A DNA stretch of 64,000 bases from Pieris napi (Eukaryota; Arthropoda; Insecta; Lepidoptera; Pieridae). Positions 11,728 to 24,690 of this stretch are shown here, in pieces. Location: positions 4,402,001 to 4,466,000 of the forward strand of contig NC_062241.1 of the NCBI RefSeq assembly GCF_905475465.1, written 5' to 3'. The translations under genes and the position numbers were made by a program. The notes under the pieces are model-generated. The model did no database searches, was not told the origin of the DNA, and was given only the letters and a program-made list of their open reading frames with translations. The first letter of the stretch is position 1. Every line of letters begins with the position of its first letter.

Positions 11728-12063
11728 GGGTGCGTGTACTTATGTACGCGCGTAAGAAGTTATACTTTTTTGGCATTATTAAAAATAGTCTTTGATTGCA
11801 TGCAAATAATTAATTACAATTAAATAATCAAAGACTGGAAAAGGAGTCATTATAGTCAATAAAGTTTAGTTTACATTTGAAAAATTAAATGAATAAATAT
11901 TTATTATTATTCTCTTACATTAAATGTAACATAAATTCTATGCCGTAGCATCTTTCGTGGGCAAATTCATTCTGTTAATTTTGTGTCACGGTGCGCGCGC
12001 ATCGTAAAATTTCACTCTCATCAATTTTTCATAACGCGCCAAAAGAAGTATAACTTCAAAAAT
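11728..12063. mobile_element. Unclassified repeat, copy 2 of 2
   Basis: Same end blocks and orientation as 5503-6025 (GGGTGCGTGTACTTATGTAC on the left, GCGCGCGCATCGTAAAATTT and GCCAAAAGAAGTATAACTTC on the right). The core is about 190 bp shorter than in copy 1. Confidence 0.6.
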
Positions 12064-12451
12064 TATTGTGCACATACAAATATAAACCGCTAAGAATATT
12101 TTAATTAAGATTTTATTACAGTTAATCTCCAAGTATACATTGTCTAAGCATATGTCGCAACATCAAAGTGATGTGTTGTTAAGTGTTCTGACCCGGCGTG
12201 ACCCGCTGACCGAAGTCATTTCCAACATGGGAATGTCACATTCGCGGTATTAAGGGCACATTGACATTACATTTTCAATCACTTTAATGATGGGATTAAA
12301 CTTATTAGATGAAATGACGACTTGTTATTTCATAATTATATTATCTAGTGATATACAATGAAGAAATTATTAATGGCTAAGGGTTATTAAGCAAATATGA
12401 AGTATAGTTTCCAGGGTAAGAGTAGATTATTATAATGTATTAATAAATAAT
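12064..12451. other. Non-coding stretch
   Basis: No supported feature. Confidence 0.4.
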
Positions 12452-12608
12452 TTACACACAATGCCATATATCGTCGCTGTACAATGATAACCTCGTATTG
12501 TGTCCATAGTTTTAGATGGTAAAAAGGACTTATTTATTAAAAACATAAATAAGTCCTTACTTCATGATTTTATACCAGGTTATCATTCTTCAGTGACGAT
12601 ATGTGTAA
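12452..12608. repeat. Palindromic hairpin element, ~157 bp
   Basis: The outer arms TTACACA...ATATCGTCGCTGTACAATGATAACCT (left) and AGGTTATCATTCTTCAGTGACGATATGTGTAA (right) pair with a few mismatches. An inner perfect 14-bp stem (AAGGACTTATTTAT, loop, ATAAATAAGTCCTT) occupies 12524-12558. This is the shape of a small MITE. The flanks are T/A rich, so a TA duplication is possible but not provable. Confidence 0.65.
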
Positions 12609-14087
12609 TAATTATTCAAATGCTAGAGCCGCTACACGTTGGGTATTTACCAAATCAAACATAAAAGTTAATTTGATTAATTTAAAGTTTCTTGTTACTC
12701 GCTATTTAAATATTACAAAGTTTAATTTAGTAAACAGAATACAAGACTTTGATCATAATCGAAGTCCGAGTGTTACGTAATTTTTAATTAATCTACATAT
12801 TAGGTAAATAAAAAAATTATTTCTTTTAAATTTTCGCGAACTGCTTCTACGCTTGCGATTGTTTCGTTATTATGAATTTATCATACTTTTTAGTTCTCTA
12901 GGTTTCACTGTTAAATTTCATAATACACAAAATAGACTCGAAAGAAAACGTGTTTCATTTAATTAAATTTAAATAAGTTACACAACATTTCTAATTCTAA
13001 CAACATATTTTTTTTAAATAACAATGCAATCTTGATTTAATCTGAGAAGGGATATTGGTTAACCTGAATTGATTGAGTTGTGTGGTTGAAATTTTATATC
13101 AGTCGATTAAGAATAATGGGAACAATAAAAGTCTAAAATCGACGCACGCGCCGACAGTAGGTCAATCCGCGGGACGAATTGTTTGACACTAGTCACGACA
13201 CCGCGCGGTCCTTGTACGGTTGTTGTTACAGCGGGTAAGACGCTTAGTAAAAGCGGGTACAAATTTTAATGTCGCTGCTGTAATATTAAATATCGTAAAA
13301 AAATTTAAGAACATGTACTATTCATCTTAAATATTGTTGGAATCAAATTATATGCAGGAAGGTTAACCGCAGATGAGGATGTTCAACAGTCATAATATAT
13401 AATTTAACTGACTAAATTGCCCTAATATTACTAATTTTTCAAGAATGAATTGTGACTACGAAAATAGTACAGGATTTTAGCCACGTAAATATCTATATAA
13501 AATACAATATATTGCGTGCTATACAATATTTAATCGCTAACACTGCGACCGACCTAACTTTTTAAATTAAATTGTAGCCTATTGTATAAATTGATCAAAT
13601 TCCATTGAATAACAGGCAATGGCAGGAATTTTAAGCATGTAATTGGTGACTGTACTCTTAAGCAAAGTACCAATTTTGCCAAATGATTTTGCAATTTTAT
13701 TAATATTATTTTACTTTCATGTCGATGAATTAATGATTAATGATTGCGATATGTAAGCAATGATCGCATTTACAATAAATATTTCCAAATGAAAAAAAAT
13801 CAAATTACTCGTTAAATGTAAACTCATGACTCTACTTCCCCGTGCAGTTTGAGGCAGTTATATAAATGCCTTTGTCTATGTAATATATTTCGATTTGTAC
13901 TGTCTCATTAATTCTAGAACTTGCGACTGAAAGACATTAAATGAATTATTTAACACAGGCCCGAGGCACTTGTGAATGGTTAACTAATATAAGTTTTAAT
14001 CTTTCGTCATACTGAAGTACAGGTATCAAATTATTATGCTTATAGTTAGCTTGAGGGACTTATGAACTTTAGAAAACAATTATGCTT
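12609..14087. other. Non-coding stretch
   Basis: AT-rich. A GC-richer patch at 13140-13250 (CGACGCACGCGCCGACAG, CACCGCGCGGTCC) has no long frame and no recognised motif. Confidence 0.4.
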
Positions 14088-14170
14088 CTTAATTTGCATT
14101 TACTGCCAGTTCCCAAATCAATGGCGTAGAACGTACTAAAGCAATATCATTCGTCACTCGTTTAAAAGCA
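14088..14170 (-). mobile_element. Retroposon fragment, same family as 3009-3266
   Basis: TTTGCATTTACTGCCAGTTC, CCAAATCAATGGCGTAGAAC and CACTCGTTTAAAA match the inverted core of 3009-3266 with several substitutions and losses. Confidence 0.45.
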
Positions 14171-14857
14171 CCAACATTACGTCACATGTAAAAGAAGGTA
14201 ATTAAATAAATTGGAAAAAACGTATGTTTAACTAGAAACATATCAAGTATATAAATCCTACCCGCATTCACCCCATACATTTCATACGCTAACAAAAACG
14301 CTTACACTGCGTTGCCGCCACTAATAAGGCACCCGCCGTTGGGCAAAAACATTTGCGCACATCTGTCGTTGCTCGGTAATTAGTTGACATTTTTTCGCTT
14401 GTCACCACTTGATATGGCAAGTAGAGAGACCCTGATTCTTCGACATAAGATCAAGTGGTTTTTTGTACAAGGGTAACATTAGTACACCGATGGAAAGTGT
14501 TTCTTGTCTCTCATTCTTACATTAAATAACGAAAAGAGATACGAGATAAAGACAATGCCCGTTTGTCAACCTTAGCATTTTAAATAGGGCCATAAGATCC
14601 ACATATGTTTCCTATAACGTACTTAAAAGGTTCAAAAGCTCAAGGTTTCAACAGTTACGACTATAAAAATATAAATTAACTACACACTTGTAAAAATACG
14701 AAAATATTATAACATTTACTAGGTTAAGAAAACTTAAAATTTCAACTGTTTTTAACATTTACTTGCCGCATATAAAACAATCCCTTTAAATGATTTATCA
14801 TGCAATACTATACTTATTAAGCCAAACTAATATTATTTAGATGATTATTCTTATAAA

Positions 14858-15012
14858 ATAAAAATAAATAAAATATGTTTATTATGGAATATACAGGTAT
14901 CACTTATTCCACGTCATTAAATTTGAATTGTTCATCCCTACTCATCGGCAAAGAAGACAGAGGGTGTAGGCCGAGAGAAAAAGCCGGCGTAAAAAACTCT
15001 CTGTAGGTACTC
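14858..15012 (-). mobile_element. Probable retroposon fragment
   Basis: The sequence from AATAAATAAAATATGTTTATT through CTACTCATCGGCAAAGAAGA, CAGAGGGTGTAGGCCGAGAG and AAAAAGCCGGCGTAAAAAAC is GC-richer than its surroundings. It resembles, from memory, the 3' part of a common lepidopteran non-LTR element read on the minus strand. There is no second copy in the window to confirm it. Confidence 0.35.
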
Positions 15013-17424
15013 GTTTAAAATAGCAAATCAACAAACAACACTTATTTTAAAACAAATAACGCAAATTATTATCTGTGAATAATAAAAATCTTGATTAAAA
15101 TGTTGATATGGATGTGGACGTGTGCATTTTAAGCTAATCGGTGTCTCACCTAGTGCTAATAACTTTGACATTTCGACGTGCAGAGCGTCGGCGGCCAATC
15201 AGGGATTACTCCAGTTCCGAGGCTTATTTTCAATTAATGTTTCACTGGCACAGATACGTTTAATTGGCACACTGTTTATAAATAAACTCACGAAATAACG
15301 CTATTAAAATATGAAAGTTAAATGACAGATGTGCGTTTTGACGACTGTATAAGGATTGATGTCGAATAATTATTGAATATATTTCTTTGTTTATAATCGT
15401 TTACGTAGATAAGTCAATTCGATTTTGTATCACTGTTTTCCCTCATTCGAATTCGAACCTAGATGAGGCCCCGTTTATTTACCTAAGTACTTTCCCTATA
15501 GTTGTCTTAAAACAAATGAAATATTAAAACAAAAGCAAACTCTCAAGATTGGAATTAAATAGGAAACGCAACATTTCAAAGTATATACGTAAGTCATAAA
15601 AAACAACAATGCTACGTGTAAACAAATAAAGTATCAATATTGCTTAATGTAATTGACAATATACATCTATTGTTATCCAATCAATGTTTATTTGAATGAA
15701 TTGTATTCACTTATGGCGTGTTTGCCAAGTTCAAGGTTATACTTTCCCAGCCCGCACGTTATCAACAAAAAGTCAATACTCAACCAAACTCAGTGAAAGT
15801 AAATGTCGCTAATTATTGCTCCTTGTCACATTTTAAATCCTTACTTTTGCTTCAAGGAAGATCGGAGAACTCTCTTAGAAATTTTCATTAAATGAAGATA
15901 TAAATATATTAAGGCTGAAGAACGTTGGCTGAACCGCACGAACTACTGGTTCAAAGTACAACAATATTTTTGTCTGGGATAAGCACATCGAAAAGATTAA
16001 GTCATAGGACGGCTGAAAAAGTCTCGATAGCAATACTTAAGTGAAAAAAGAAAATGATATAATTCTTAGGCCAATAACCAAATACCCGGTGGTCTGTGCT
16101 AATGAAATGTATATAGATGTAACTCAATCAGTCGTGAAAACCAGAGCCGGAGTGAAATCGGGGCGAAATTATACAGAAAGTCACCGTTCTGTTCAGTCGC
16201 CGTGAAGTTTAACTCCAGTCCGTTCAGATTCGATCTACCTTATAGGGCAAGGAGCACTGACCAGAATATTCGTCACTGATTAGAAATTTCCATTAAGTCA
16301 CGCGAATAACTGGATTCATTAACTGATGAAAAAACTGTTTTACAATATGAAATGAATGAACCGCGTCGTTGAAGATCTTTGCTATATTTTTATTGTAATT
16401 ATAAACGTGGATTTTTGAGACTCTTCCACAAAGTAAGAAAACACCATTCATGTTAATTTGAATGCAACAGAATCATTAAAGAAATAAAGATGATTAATTA
16501 TTCATAATTATGTCACGATATGTTTTACAGGCGTAAAGATTAATAATGAGAATGCTGATATAACCATACGAGAATTAAATAGACTAGACTCTTGATTATA
16601 CGGCTGATAACTAATTACACCTTTGGCGCCATGTCGCGTTGACAGCTGTCAATGTCATATTTACAGGAACGCATTAGCAATGTTTTGACGAGATCACAAC
16701 TTTTTACGCAGATTAAATTTCGAAAGCTACATGTAAGGATGTCTGCATACAATATACGCCCGACTATTTTGCGTTTTGTTAACTTCTTTTGTTTATACCA
16801 TGAATGTTCATGTTTGACGTAAAGGATTCGTTACGGGGGCATAAAAGCTTAAAAAAATAAAATCATACTGCCCGTACTACAAAAAAAATCTTATACCCTA
16901 ACTGGCATTTCTACTTCCACTACGATGGTTTCTAGTGTGGCACTAGGATTCTCAGGGAAATAAAAGAATTAGATTTGAAAAGCTAATATGGCCATTACTG
17001 AACATTTTCAGCGAAATAGACCCAAATATGTGTGCCAACTCCCTTGGTAGGTTAACTGACTTCACTCACGGCCTAAGAAGACTAAGAATGAAAGGCAAAG
17101 CATCGTGTTTGCGGTGATCTTTAAAATTGAATGCGTATCGATGTCGATCTTGTTTTGGTGTTAATTACAAGTGGTTTTAATGTTGCGCCGATTTAAATAA
17201 AAGCTATTAATTTCGCCAACAAAATGAAAGATGAGAACATGTCAACGAAGATGGAACCGCCCATTACATAGATAAAATAATAGATACAAATAATTAAATA
17301 CGGTATTTGCTAATGAATTAGTCTGGTATTTTGTTAGTGTAATAAAAATTAGATTTAAATAATTTTTCCATTTGTTAAAACATGCAATTTGTGTATCACA
17401 AAATTGTGTAAGACGTTTCTTAAG
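15013..17424. other. Non-coding stretch
   Basis: No supported gene or repeat. A 14-bp palindrome (TTGACAGCTGTCAA, 16639-16652) is present but not explained. Confidence 0.4.
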
Positions 17425-17426
17425 TA

Positions 17427-18001
17427 CAGTGTAAACTCCATGTAACGTCTCTCCGTGTAACGACAAACCCCCTAAAGCGTCGAAATCACTTAGCTTTGGT
17501 TGGTTTAGCTTATCTTCCATACAATGATACACTCTACATAGCATTACACCGACCCTCAATAACGACAACAATTAAATACTTAAAAGTACTATTTAAGTTG
17601 CCGAAATTAGTTAAATCTGCGGAACTATGTACGTTCTTTTGTCGCTTCATTGTCCTAGCTAGTAATAAACTCGACTGTCGGCATCATACGTACCGAACTT
17701 TTTAAGAGATCCGTTCTTTTGTTTACAAACTGGGATTGATTGCACGTGCTTTATCACGAAGATGCCTCAATATCGAAAGATATGAATAAAACAAGTAAAA
17801 AATAGAACATAATTACTGGTGCAGCAAAAGACGTCAGGCGAAAATAAGACAATACGCAATAGCGTTCAAATAAGAATTGTTTTTATGTAATTACTAACAC
17901 AAGTCTGAAATAAAGTTTTTATTTTTCTAATACAGATTTTTCTTCTTTCTATTAAACGACAACTCTTTTTATGATATATGAGTGTCGTTGAGTTAACACT
18001 G
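17427..18001. mobile_element. pogo/Tigger-like MITE, ~575 bp, TA target duplication
   Basis: The left end TA|CAGTGTAAACTCCATGTAACG and the right end ACGACACTCA inverted, ...TGAGTTAACACTG|TA, share the terminal CAGTGTWAACTC. Repeated TAACGACA subterminal motifs occur on both sides. CAGT...ACTG ends, ACGACA repeats and a TA duplication are typical of the pogo/Tigger branch of Tc1/mariner; the class is inferred from these features. The short frames at 17242-17571 (minus) and 17496-17705 (plus) overlap it and show no transposase motif, so it is non-autonomous. Confidence 0.65.
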
Positions 18002-18003
18002 TA

Positions 18004-21000
18004 TTATTAAAATAATTGAACTTATCTTTTGGAGTCAGAACTGATTTCTAGCTTTAAACTAGCTAAGCCGTTGATTTCGAATTAAATTGTCAAACATCTA
18101 TGACTCGCGTATGTCAAATTCACGGTGACAACTATGACAATAGTAACTCTCGGCTCTGAATGTTATCCTAGAATTAGTAATTTATTTAGTGTATTTCTTT
18201 AAATCGCAACTCTTGGCAAATTTTTGACTTTGGCAATGAACTTGAAACAGATTATGTCATACTGTTTTTTACAAAAACACATTCGTTTTATATTATGAGT
18301 CATTCCAAACGTGACGTTCGCGAACATCGTGTCTCTGATAAGAGTTTGAGTCTTGTTCTAATTTATACTAAAAATAAATTAATATATAATAATAATAAAT
18401 TACTACCACGATACTAAAATTTATCAAGGGTAAAAAGTTAACGATAATTACGAAAATATATTGGAACGCAGAAATAGTTTTATCTTTTTTTCTCTAGTTT
18501 ATACTTACAATTACAGGTTTTAACATTTCTCACTAAGGAACAAAATCATTTTTTACGTATTCAGATTTACTCTCTTGACTTTTTACTACTATTACTATTT
18601 AATTTACTAAATGACATTGATTCATGTGTCCTTATCATTGCTTCATATGTTTTAATTGATTTGTTTTGTTCCATTATTTATGTCTAAGTAATTGTATATC
18701 TTATGTAGTTTTGCAATTCTTGCGCTCACATTATGATTATTTTTCTCACAGTGGTTTCGTGGAAGATATCGCTCGAAAGCGAGCCATCAGTTGCCCTTGT
18801 TTTCTTTAATTAATTGTTCTGTATTAATTGCCACGAAGTGTACATACAACTTTAAATTGATGGAAATATTGATTTAAGTACATATTAAGCTGTTCTTTAT
18901 ACTGATTTCTTGTTTGAAATATAGCTAAAGTTATTCAGTAAGTGTACTATGTGTCTTTGTTCTAAAATGAGAACTTACAGTTACAAAATTCACGCACGAA
19001 CTCTTCATTATATGTCACATGTTATCGTGTTTAAATCAATTTTAATACATTCCTATGTATAATTAAAATAAATGTATAGGTGTTACGCTTTACCTTTTAA
19101 ACGATTATATGAAACTCGTAAAAACTAATAAAATACTTGGAATTATAATAAAAAATGTCAAGAATCACACGAATCTTGATTAGAAACTAATTCTACTACT
19201 AATACTCCCTTCAACCCTCTGTATATTGTTAGAAATGATATATAAGTAGATACTATTATATATGATACATACTATTGTAGATTGAAGTACTGTTAAAACA
19301 ATGAAATCAAACAGTAAAATTAAAAAGGAAGAAAATAAATTTGTCATCCTTTCGATTCGAAACTTCAAATTTTTAAATTTCAAAACACTTATGTAGCAAT
19401 TAAAAATATCAATTACTGTGTTATTAAAATACAAGAAGAAGCAATTATAGATGTAAAGTATACGGGTGCATTGCCGATACAAATGCGCAATTAGAATTTG
19501 CAATCATGTTGAACAAAGCTCTTCACAAATGCGCCGAGCCCAATTGTTTAAGGGCATTACCATTACCCTTAATATTCATAGCACTTCGCATTCTACATAC
19601 CTAAATGATCCCTTCAAATGACAGTTCCACAGATCTTAAACTATTGAAACTTATATGAATCACTGATATTTTAGTTCTAATCATAAAAATGCGAACACAT
19701 TTCTGAATGAAGCTATTTTATGATTAAGAAGAAATACCTTGAACGATTCTGGATACTACTGAACTGATTAGTATATTTAGATGAAGAATCCCTAAGTATC
19801 GACTTTGAATTTTAACCTTAGAACAAATTTCATACAAAGCATTACTGATACATTACTTAAAATTTATTGCAAAATACACCCTAAAACAGGGAAATAAAGA
19901 CGCCACTACAATTCAATAATCTCACTAAAAATTATCAGATTGATATATTCGCACAAAAAAGCATAAAATATATAGTAATAAATAATTTGACTTTGAGTAA
20001 TAAAAATACCTTTAGAATGACATTAACGATGCAAAGCACAAATGCATTTCTATGCACACTGCGTTTCAAAATATCCTTGTGTCGGTCCCGAATTGAAAGC
20101 CTCTTACTCACTACGTTTGCTGGGAACTTAAACGATAATAAAAATTGTTAATAATTTAGCTTTAATCTTAATCATTTCTTACGTCGTAATAAGGCACGTG
20201 TAGTCTATCTCGTTCATAATTTTTAAGAGCAAGCAAGGGTTTTGTTGTCATCAACAATATTTTTCGTCAGGAATCCAACTTTATTTATTCCACATTATTC
20301 CATCTATATAGTTATTACTAATGCGTTATATAATGATATAACTTTCAGTCATATGCGATATTCATTAGTATATTCGGCGACGACGCTACTTAATACATAA
20401 TAAATGGACCAGTACACGATTTATTACTGCAAACGTTTTCTTGTTTCTTAATTTGTTTCTTAATAACAACGTCATCGGCTGTTACGACTATCGGATTTTA
20501 CGACCAAATATGAGTAGTCCCTTCGATGTCGTTATGACAGCTTTCGACTGTATTTGTTTTTATCAGTATATACTTACGTTAATAATATGGTATATATATT
20601 ATTAAGTTCCTGTCGTAATATGCACAAACTAATTAATTTAATTTCAATGTTTCACATCTGCCAAATGCCCGTTACGGCTCTTACTTTTTAAATATAGTGA
20701 TAGTGATATCAAGGCATCAAAATAAATACCTAAAGCTTTCACGCCTAAACTAAGAAATAGTTTTTAATTTTAGTCATCAACATATTCTAGGCATCGAATA
20801 AAGGCACTTCATTCAAAATCCTACACCGTGTTAGCTACTAATTAAACAGAACTAATTTCCATTTCAGAACAAAAGACATACTCATAAACAAACGACAAAA
20901 AAACAATTTAAACTTCAAAACATGTCTCTCAACGTTTTAATGCACTCGAGACAGTCTCAAAGGCTGACTCAAACAATACCTTATCATTAATACATTGCAA

Positions 21001-21356
21001 ATTAAAATCGACCCTAATGCCTAGTAATAAAACTGAATTTTGCTTAAATAAATCCTAAGAGGTACGTGCCTAACAGCTGTTCTGAGAAGGCTTTGTCAGG
21101 ACTGAAGTTAGATTGAAAACGCGAAATGAAAAAGCCCTAAGCCTTTGTCTTAGCTCCTCGTGTCATGCGCTACTTGTTTTATACTATTCCCATCCTAGTT
21201 TTGCCTTTATAGTATGATTCTTTAGACAGATTTAGGATGAATAAATTGACAACTATGCGAATAGTCAACGTGTTAAACAACAAATAAAAAGTTTCATGTT
21301 GAGAAATTGAAAATGAAAATTGTAATTAAATATATAATATTATACGGAAACGTAAA
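18004..21356. other. Non-coding stretch
   Basis: AT-rich. Two possible relics are too weak to list. One is the GATATCGCTCGAAAGCGAGCC patch near 18765. The other is a pogo-like GTCGTTATGACAGC...CGACTGTA end near 20535-20555, which has no visible partner. The 107-codon minus-strand frame at 19180-19503 is rich in Ile, Asn, Phe and Tyr and looks random. Confidence 0.4.
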
Positions 21357-21986
21357 GGTGGGAACTGACCAAAGTTACGAGGTGTAATGTAAAAGTTACA
21401 CAGCGAGCATTCGTGCAGTCAGTACGTCGTGTTACGGGGAAACCAGCGAGCAACGAGCCGCTCGTTACTCGCCAAAAAACCAACGAGCGGCTCGTTGCTC
21501 GCTTTGAGTGCTCCACCCGGCTGTCGGTTTTTTGGCGAATCCCTTGACTGTAACGCGGTTCAGTCAGTACGTGTCGCACGTCGCGAGTGATCATGATTAT
21601 GATTTTCTATAAATTGTGTCTTTTTTAAGTACTTTTGGTCCAATTAAATTCAACAGTTCTTCAAAATCGAGACATGCGTACAAAGTTTTTATACTGTCCA
21701 GTAATCATTTGGTTTTTTAATATTGCAATCAATAACAAACCAGCTCATACGCCTGTGTTTTTAAATAAACAAACAATAATAAATAAATAAACAATAATTA
21801 AATAGAACGAAAGATATCAACACGTCCTCGCTGTCGGCAATCTCGTAAACACAGGCGGCGAAAGCGGAGCACAGAGTTTTGACGAGCATGTTACGCCGAT
21901 TTTAGAACACAGAGTAACATGTTCGATGCATAACACGCTCGATGCAAATGCTACATTACACCTCGTAACTTTGGTCAGTTCCCACC
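21357..21986. mobile_element. Non-autonomous DNA transposon, 630 bp, ~35-bp TIRs
   Basis: The left terminus GGTGGGAACTGACCAAAGTT continuing ACGAGGTGTAATGTA is matched in inverted form at the right end (TACATTACACCTCGTAACTTTGGTCAGTTCCCACC in reverse). Inside is an additional local inverted repeat around GAGCGGCTCGTTGCTCG (about 21445-21505), notably GC-rich. No convincing target-site duplication is visible (flanks ACGTAAA and ATAACGT). The 84-codon minus-strand frame lies within the inverted repeats and is not a gene. Confidence 0.8.
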
Positions 21987-24536
21987 ATAACGTGCATCAC
22001 AAACAACGCTAATTATCATAACAAAAACAATTGTTTTTCTTTTCAAATTAGTTACTAAGTTATATAAGTCACGTGGCAATTACACAGGTCAAAAAATAAT
22101 TATTCATAAAGTTTTAGTCAAAAAACATTCTTAAAAATAATAAGGTCCATTTACTGCGATTTTTTATAGTTTAATGACGACGTAACACGCTCGATCACTA
22201 TAAATTCCTAGAAAATATTAATCTATTTTTAGTTCCCATGGTTTAACGTAATCTCATAGGAAGCGGACCACCAGGAAAGTAAGAGCTGCACAGTCTCGAT
22301 TAATACCGGCCTTGTCGAACTTTCAGAGGTTTTATATGGGAGAGCACAGGTCTTTTAGGCTGGATGGTCATTAGACCGATGAGCCGTGCCTTCCGTACAA
22401 CATTGTTTAAGAATTCTCACATTAACTTTAGATTATTTCTATGATATTCTAGATTATTCATTATTTTGGCGTAACATGTAATGCGTCCAATAATAATTTT
22501 ACTAAGCATAACGCTCATCCAAACCATACTTTAAATGTCTGATAAAAAATGACAGATGACAAATGACTTCTGACAAGTAATGCGCGAAATATCCTTACTA
22601 CCTAAGAATATAATAAAATAATCATCATTTAAATAAATGTTATTTCACTCAATAAAATAATGTTAATTTATAGATTAAAATTTTTTTTGCTTGCGTCTGC
22701 AAATAAATGCCACTAACACGAAAAACACGTGAATAAAATTCATTTGAAATGTAATTAATCCAACGATAATGTGTAATTAAAATGTTTAACATATTTGTAT
22801 TTTTGAGTTTGAGCGAAAAAGTTTTTCTATGTAATAACTAATAAATATTTAAATCACAAGGTAATCTGCAAATTCATCTAAAAGCAAGGCATGATATATC
22901 TATATTACGATAGATTATTTGTGCTATACCTTTAAAAACCTTGTATAAAAATTATGCCTCTCAATACTCATGCGGAATGCACAACACAAATTTACATCCA
23001 AATTAAACTTTATGTCCAAAAAAGAAAATTCCGTTTCTGTGTCAGTATACAAAAATATCCTAAACAATGCATACTCTCATACGCTGAATCATCGCAAACG
23101 ATTTCAAGTGGTTTATTTCACTATTCGGTTTATTTTCAGTGACGTTAATAGTATTATATAAATTAATTTCTTAATGACCTTGCGACGTGGAATGTGAACA
23201 TAATTCTTACATTTAATTATATTTACAAACCAGGAAGTTCACATTAATTGTCTTCGCTTAATTTAAGTTCTGCAAAAACATTTCGCAATTTTGATTGGCA
23301 AACTTATTTTTCTCGTTTATAAATTCATAAATACTAGAGTGCCGGGGCCATATATATAAGGTTAACTGAATATGTAGGACAACCTACATTATAATGATCA
23401 AATATTTTATTAGTTATGGTTGTCAAACGATTTTATATTAGGTATACTTATAAAAGTAAGTTTACAATGATCCCCATTGCTATACATTTGTTTAGTGTAT
23501 GGAATTGTTGCCTCTGAAATAATAAAATACTTAAACATGAATTCCTAAAAAACAAAGCAATATAGGTATAGATTCTATTGTGTCTTTCTACATACCCATT
23601 GGCAACCTTTATTGGCGGGGTCGCCAGTAAATTATATGATAAGAATGAGTAGATTTATAACAAAAGTGGAATAAGTCGACCTTGGTGATCACCTCTCACT
23701 TGGATCACAAGTATGCACGTTTATCCACGCCCACTTAGTAAACAATACAATTAAAATTATGACAAGAATATCTGAGTAATTTATTCCTTCGTGGAATTCT
23801 AGAGTGCATTATATCATAGATTAAAATGCAGGTGATTATGAAATATTTACAGGCAGATAAGGTCATATACTTTGAAATTTTTAAGTATGTGATCAATATT
23901 TACGATTAATAATGATAATAAAGTACGTAAAATCATTTTCGTTTATGTGTTTATTTTGAGCTTGGGCTTAGTCGATTACGTAAAAATCGAGTCACCTTAT
24001 TGAAATTGGTCCTTCGATTTAACCGGACTTACATTATAAATACATACACAAAGAACAAATACATCATTACAATTCACAAGATTCCAATTCATAATTTAAC
24101 AATCTTACTAATAGGCTATTACACAATATTACTCTTATTACGTCAGTAGGTACATTATCCTTCAAATATCCTTGGCTTACAATTAGATTGCACATAGGAA
24201 AATATAAGTTGCATAGGCTTAACCATCTTAGAATGCCTTATATAAGGACATAAGAAAATTAAATCACATAAGGTAACCGAGAAATAAATCACGTACATGA
24301 CGTTCTGTTAGTCATTCGCTTTGTCATTCTCATCTTGACCTTGAACTTTGCGAAGGAAAATAATGATGGAAGATAAACTATAAGAAAATATGTTTATTTT
24401 ATGCTGGCACCGTTTGCTTTTACAATATCCGCCTCGAATGTTATTTTGAAAGCTGATTCCCGTACGTTCTCCGCAGCATTATGAATTAAAATGTTGTAAT
24501 TTAAAACTATTGAAGCATGTGTAACTATTGTGTTTT
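21987..24536. other. Non-coding stretch
   Basis: AT-rich; no supported gene. Two overlapping short frames at 22954-23161 in different frames have no domain. Confidence 0.4.
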
Positions 24537-24690
24537 TTTTGAGATAAGCAGGTGGGTCACTTATAGTTAAGTTCTTACACCATCGCCCATGAACACTTGC
24601 GACACCAGGAGATTTGCAAGTGCGTTACCAGCCTCTAAGGTGATGGTACTCTCTTCTCTTGAAGGCCCTTAAGTCGAAGTCCTAAAATTT
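24537..24690 (-). mobile_element. LINE 3'-end relic, a second subfamily
   Basis: GAGATAAGCAGGTGGGTCAC, CACCATCGCCCATGAACACT, TTGCAAGTGCGTTACCAGCC and GAAGGCCCTTAAGTCGAAGT follow the same order as the Jockey-like LINE 3' ends elsewhere (3782, 36252, 47990). Sequence differences suggest another subfamily. Confidence 0.55.

Noticed and set aside
16639..16652. 14-bp palindrome TTGACAGCTGTCAA
   Set aside because: Short isolated palindrome with no associated structure or gene.
17242..17571. 109-codon minus-strand frame
   Set aside because: Its N-terminal half lies in the pogo-like MITE and the rest in AT-rich flank; no transposase or other motif.
18749..18830. Possible LINE 3' UTR (GGAAGATATCGCTCGAAAGC)
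   Set aside because: It resembles, from memory, an RTE-type 3' region, but there is no second copy, border or tail in the window.
19180..19503. 107-codon minus-strand frame
   Set aside because: Composition is dominated by Ile, Asn, Phe, Tyr and Leu as expected from AT-rich DNA; no domain, and no support from neighbouring sequence.
20456..20555. A lone pogo-like terminus (GTCGTTATGACAGC...CGACTGTA)
   Set aside because: No matching left end could be found, so the element cannot be delimited.
21340..21594. 84-codon minus-strand frame rich in Arg and Ser
   Set aside because: It lies inside the inverted repeats of the 630-bp transposon; the apparent bias comes from the GC-rich palindrome.
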